Shown here: piece after piece, positions 13,648-16,222 of the stretch
How the letters are laid out: the number at the start of each line of letters is the position of its first letter
How positions within the stretch are numbered: the stretch's first letter is position 1
From: an uncultured Campylobacter sp.
GTDB lineage: Bacteria > Campylobacterota > Campylobacteria > Campylobacterales > Campylobacteraceae
DNA length: 16,222 bases
Assembly: GCF_938045775.1 (NCBI RefSeq)
Contig: NZ_CALIBH010000051.1
Coordinates: 1-16,222, forward strand
Direction: 5' to 3'
Position numbers and translations under genes: made by a program
Notes under the pieces: model-generated
Told to the model about the DNA's origin: nothing
Database searches by the model: none
The model's input: the letters and a program-made list of their open reading frames with translations, nothing else

Positions 13648-14736
13648 ATGAAACTTCCCAAACAGCTTTTAGACCGCTACGGCGCCGAGCGTCAAAGCGC
13701 GGGCGAGGCGCAGCGGACGGCGAATGAGATCGCCTTTGCGCCGGTGGTCTTTCAAGTCTCGCGGCTGATGAAAAAATTTGGAATTTTAAGCGCGCTTAAT
13801 GAGGCACGTGACGGGCTAAGCATAAGTGAGATCGCGCAGAAGATCTCGCTTAGCGAATACGCCGTAAAGCTGCTTTTGGAAAGCTCGCTTAGCATCGGCA
13901 CGGTGCTTCTGTGCGGCGAGAAATTTCGGCTTAGCAAGGCGGGATATTTTCTACTCACCGACGAGCTCGTCGGCGTGGATATGGACTTTATCCACAACGT
14001 GTGCTACGAGGGGCTATTTAGGCTCGAAGAGACGCTAAAATCAGGCAAACCAGAGGGACTAAAGGTTTTTGGGCAGTGGGCTACAATCTACGAGGCGCTT
14101 TCGCATCTGCCGCCGCACGTGCGCAAGAGCTGGCTCGCGTTTGATCATTTTTATTCGGATTTGGCGTTTGAGCCTGCGCTAAAGATCATTTTCTCGCGCA
14201 AGACGGATAAAATTTTAGACGTAGGCGGCAATACGGGGCGCTTTGCTAAGCGGTGCGTAGGTTACGACAGAAATGTGCGCGTCACGATAATGGATCTTGC
14301 AGGGCAGATCGCGCTGATGAAAGACGCCGTTGCAGGCGCGCAGGGCGCAGAGCGCATAGAGGGGCTTGCGGCCGATCTGCTGGATCCCGCCACGCGCTTT
14401 CCGCGCGGCTTTGATGCGATTTGGCTCAGCCAGTTTTTGGACTGCTTTGCGGAGGAGCAGATCGTAAGCATCCTCTCGCGTGCGGCGGAGTCGATGAGCG
14501 AGCAGGCGCGGCTTTATATTTTGGAGCCGTTTTGGGACAGGCAGCGCTACGAAACCGCCGCGTATAGTATGACGCAGATCAGCGTATATTTTGCCGCTAT
14601 GGCAAACGGCAATAGCAAAATTTATCACTCGGACGATATGATTAAATTTGCACAGCGCGCGGGGCTTAAAATTTCGCAAATTCACGACGGACTAGGCGTC
14701 GGACACACGCTGCTGTGCTGCGAAAGGGCGCGATGA
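13648..14736 (+). CDS. SAM-dependent methyltransferase of the dimerising O-methyltransferase type
   Basis: The 362-residue cytoplasmic protein has an N-terminal winged-helix dimerisation region (about 28-105; LSISEIAQKISLSEYAVKLLLES) and a C-terminal Rossmann domain. SAM-binding motif I is ILDVGGNTGRFA (189-200), the acidic motif II residue is D216 in TIMDLAG, and ADLLDP (242-247) and GFDAIWLSQFLDCF (254-267) follow. In plant-type O-methyltransferases the catalytic His sits in an LHDW stretch at the position of FLDCF; here no His is present, so the chemistry or substrate may differ. The substrate is unknown. The ATG at 13648 follows AGGA at the right distance. The stop codon overlaps the start of the next gene (ATGA), so the two are translationally coupled. 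Confidence 0.85.
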   Translation: MKLPKQLLDRYGAERQSAGEAQRTANEIAFAPVVFQVSRLMKKFGILSALNEARDGLSISEIAQKISLSEYAVKLLLESSLSIGTVLLCGEKFRLSKAGYFLLTDELVGVDMDFIHNVCYEGLFRLEETLKSGKPEGLKVFGQWATIYEALSHLPPHVRKSWLAFDHFYSDLAFEPALKIIFSRKTDKILDVGGNTGRFAKRCVGYDRNVRVTIMDLAGQIALMKDAVAGAQGAERIEGLAADLLDPATRFPRGFDAIWLSQFLDCFAEEQIVSILSRAAESMSEQARLYILEPFWDRQRYETAAYSMTQISVYFAAMANGNSKIYHSDDMIKFAQRAGLKISQIHDGLGVGHTLLCCERAR

Positions 14737-15215
14737 TGGACGCGCGAAGCTTAAGCGCGCGGCTAAATAAGCCGATTAAAATTTTACTAATGCTTTTTGG
14801 AATCGGAATTTTGGCAAATGTGGCGATGGAATTTTATGCGGAGAAAAAACGCGGTGAGCTAGAGCGAAACTTCTGCGAAAGCAAACAGGTACGAGATGCG
14901 CTAGCGCGGATAAACGAGGGTGTGCCGCGCAGGATCGACGATGCTACGATCCTAAAGGGCGCCGCATGCGAAGGTGATAGCTTCATATACGATTACGCGC
15001 TAAATAGCTCGCCAAATTTAGATCTTAGCGCGCTGGATGGGAGTGATGCGGAAATTTTAAAAGAGATGCTGTTTGCTAAGACGAAAGCCGGCTTTTGCAG
15101 CGCGGAATTTTCGCGGCGTTTGCGGGAGCTAGGCAAAACGATGGTGTTAAATTACGAAATAAAGGGGTTGCCGCCAATACAGCTAAAGCTTGATAAAAAT
15201 AGCTGCGCGCAGTGA
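14733..15215 (+). CDS. Membrane-anchored four-cysteine protein of unknown function, copy 1
   Basis: The product has 160 residues from the ATG at 14733, which overlaps the methyltransferase stop as ATGATG; the longer frame from GTG at 14715 lies inside that gene and is not favoured. A membrane segment lies at about 15-33 (IKILLMLFGIGILANVAME), preceded by basic residues, so the rest should be periplasmic. The soluble part has ARINEGVPRRIDDATILKGAACEGDSFIYDYALN and four cysteines at 48, 79, 122 and 158. It is clearly related to the gene at 15796-16188: the same INxxxPxRxDxxTxLxGAxC.xxSFIYxYxLN pattern and cysteine spacings of 31, 43 and 36 against 31, 43 and 35. Two disulfides are likely. I know no function for this family. 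Coupling to the methyltransferase may be functional or accidental. Confidence 0.8.
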   Translation: MMDARSLSARLNKPIKILLMLFGIGILANVAMEFYAEKKRGELERNFCESKQVRDALARINEGVPRRIDDATILKGAACEGDSFIYDYALNSSPNLDLSALDGSDAEILKEMLFAKTKAGFCSAEFSRRLRELGKTMVLNYEIKGLPPIQLKLDKNSCAQ

Positions 15216-15795
15216 ATTTTAAAACCCAAGCGAGGCATTTGATTAGCCGCGTTTTGTGCGGCGGCGCGTTAGCGGCTGGCACCTCTGCAAGCTCGCAAGC
15301 AAGCTCATGGTTTGACGCAGAATTTTATTGCGAGCAGGTCGAGAACGAAATTTAGCAAAATTTCATCGCAGCAGGTGCAGCGTAGTAATAAATCCTAAAA
15401 TTTTGACTCAAAATCTACGATGCTATTTCAAATAAAATTCCGCGCAAATTATAGAATTTCGCGTTAAAGCTTTACGTGGTGTTTGCGCTGCTACACAGAT
15501 ATAATCCCGCGTGAAATAGTCAAATTTTAATGAAAAACGCCACTGGCAGAATCTGACGCAAAATTAGATCGCGGCTTAAAAAAGACTCGGCGCGTTTAGC
15601 GCTTTGTGACGGCAAAATGCACGCTGATCCGCGCCATGCTATACGCGGCGGCGCTGTAAAAGCTAAGCAGAGATTTTAGCATGTTGCTTTTGCACAGGCG
15701 AAATCAAAAGCGAAGCGGATAAATTTTAAACGAATTCGGCGCGAGCAAGCAGGCAAAGACTCACGCCGCGCTAAATTTTAAATCTCGCGCAAGCC
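15216..15795. other. Gene-poor spacer of 580 bases between the two paralogues
   Basis: No reading frame with a plausible start, ribosome binding site and length is visible on either strand. It holds a GC-rich inverted repeat at 15245-15277 (AGCCGC/GCGGCT, with an inner GCCGC/GCGGC) just beyond the copy 1 gene. It has no T-tract, so it is only a possible transcript end. AAATTT-type words are frequent. I looked for remnants of a third paralogue and found none. Confidence 0.55.
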
Positions 15796-16188
15796 CTACT
15801 TGCAGTCGCTAGGCTTAAATTCTACCCTTATAAATTCTTCGCCACTTTTTATCTTATAGCTCCATATCGCGCTGTTTATTAGCGGATGCATTACCTTCAT
15901 CTGGTTGCAAAAAATTTGCTTATTTTGGCTATCTATGACATTTTGTATCACGGTTTTTTGATCATTTCCGACACTGTCAAATTTCATCCCCATGCCGTCA
16001 TTTAGCTCGTAGTTATAGATGAAGCTGCCATCCTTGCACTCAGCACCCGTTAAAGTGGTAATCTCGTCGACTCGCATCGGCGCACTCTTATTGATACCTT
16101 CCACAGCGGCTTTGAGTTGGACATTATCGCAGCTTGGTGCCGCAAAAAGCGCCGCGAAAGCAAACGGAAGTAATAAAAACTTTTTCAT
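15796..16188 (-). CDS. Secreted four-cysteine protein of unknown function, copy 2
   Basis: The 130-residue product has a signal peptide (MKKFLLLPFAFAALFAAPS) and so should be periplasmic. C20 follows AAPS, but it aligns with C48 of copy 1 and the sequence is a poor lipobox, so a lipoprotein is less likely. The mature part has GINKSAPMRVDEITTLTGAECKDGSFIYNYELND, then QIFCNQMKVMHPLINS, a YKIKSGEEFIRVEF strand and a C-terminal SDCK. Cysteines are at 20, 51, 94 and 129. The ATG at 16188 follows AAGGAGAGAATT. It faces its membrane-anchored paralogue across a 580-base spacer, so the two are convergent. An inverted gene duplication followed by a change of N-terminus is likely. Function is unknown. 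Confidence 0.85.
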   Translation of the reverse strand: MKKFLLLPFAFAALFAAPSCDNVQLKAAVEGINKSAPMRVDEITTLTGAECKDGSFIYNYELNDGMGMKFDSVGNDQKTVIQNVIDSQNKQIFCNQMKVMHPLINSAIWSYKIKSGEEFIRVEFKPSDCK

Positions 16189-16222
16189 AATTCTCTCCTT
16201 AAAAAATTTAGTAATGATATAA

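Noticed and set aside
15796..16188. Copy 2 of the four-cysteine protein as a lipoprotein
   Set aside because: The residues before C20 (AAPS) are a poor lipobox, and C20 aligns with a conserved cysteine of the non-lipidated copy 1.

Overview
The window looks like chromosomal DNA of a Campylobacter species (Campylobacterota) with a GC content high for that genus, of the C. gracilis / C. showae / C. rectus kind. The reasons are the very frequent AAATTT/AAAATTTTA words between GC-rich stretches, strong AAGGA-type ribosome binding sites, and an ilvE gene directly followed by an SPFH/band-7 membrane protein, an order I recall from C. jejuni. The species cannot be fixed by reading alone. I see no rRNA, tRNA, IS element or CRISPR array.

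Layout. 1-875: 3' part of purM (+). 951-1277: small Imm10-like immunity protein (+) whose original start codon seems lost. 1278-1740: gene-poor spacer. 1741-2886: iron-dependent alcohol dehydrogenase (-). 3015-3893: divergent AraC-family regulator (+) broken by two frameshifts and stop codons. 4078-4284: remnant of a small gene (-). 4456-5352: leucine-rich-repeat plus NTF2-like immunity-type protein (-). 5588-6640: bifunctional histidine enzyme HisIE (-) with a long repetitive Asn/Ser/Ala/Gln-rich insert. 6929-8943: ilvE and an SPFH protein, an operon on the minus strand. 9189-11722: a minus-strand set of a three-repeat protein of unknown function, mobA and an outer-membrane phospholipase A (pldA), the last with an insert like that in HisIE. 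11976-12335: YgbA-like nitrosative-stress protein (-) with a perfect palindrome upstream that fits a Crp/Fnr-family operator. 12437-13465: AI-2E-type transporter (-). 13648-15215: a methyltransferase and a membrane-anchored four-cysteine protein (+), overlapping by 4 bases. 15216-15795: gene-poor. 15796-16188: a secreted paralogue of the four-cysteine protein (-).

How the genes fit together. Most are housekeeping genes: purine synthesis (purM), histidine synthesis (hisIE), branched-chain amino acids (ilvE), molybdenum cofactor (mobA) and envelope functions (pldA, SPFH protein, AI-2E transporter). Accessory content is concentrated at 900-5350, where two immunity-type genes without partner toxins sit among pseudogenes and spacers. 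This looks like a decaying polymorphic-toxin or defence locus.

The most notable observations are: the low-complexity peptide insert shared by the unrelated proteins HisIE and PldA, which has a 42-base period in hisIE; the Crp/Fnr-like palindrome in front of the YgbA-like gene; the four-cysteine paralogue pair with almost identical cysteine spacing; the triplicated helical module of the 258-residue protein; and the broken regulator next to an apparently intact alcohol dehydrogenase.
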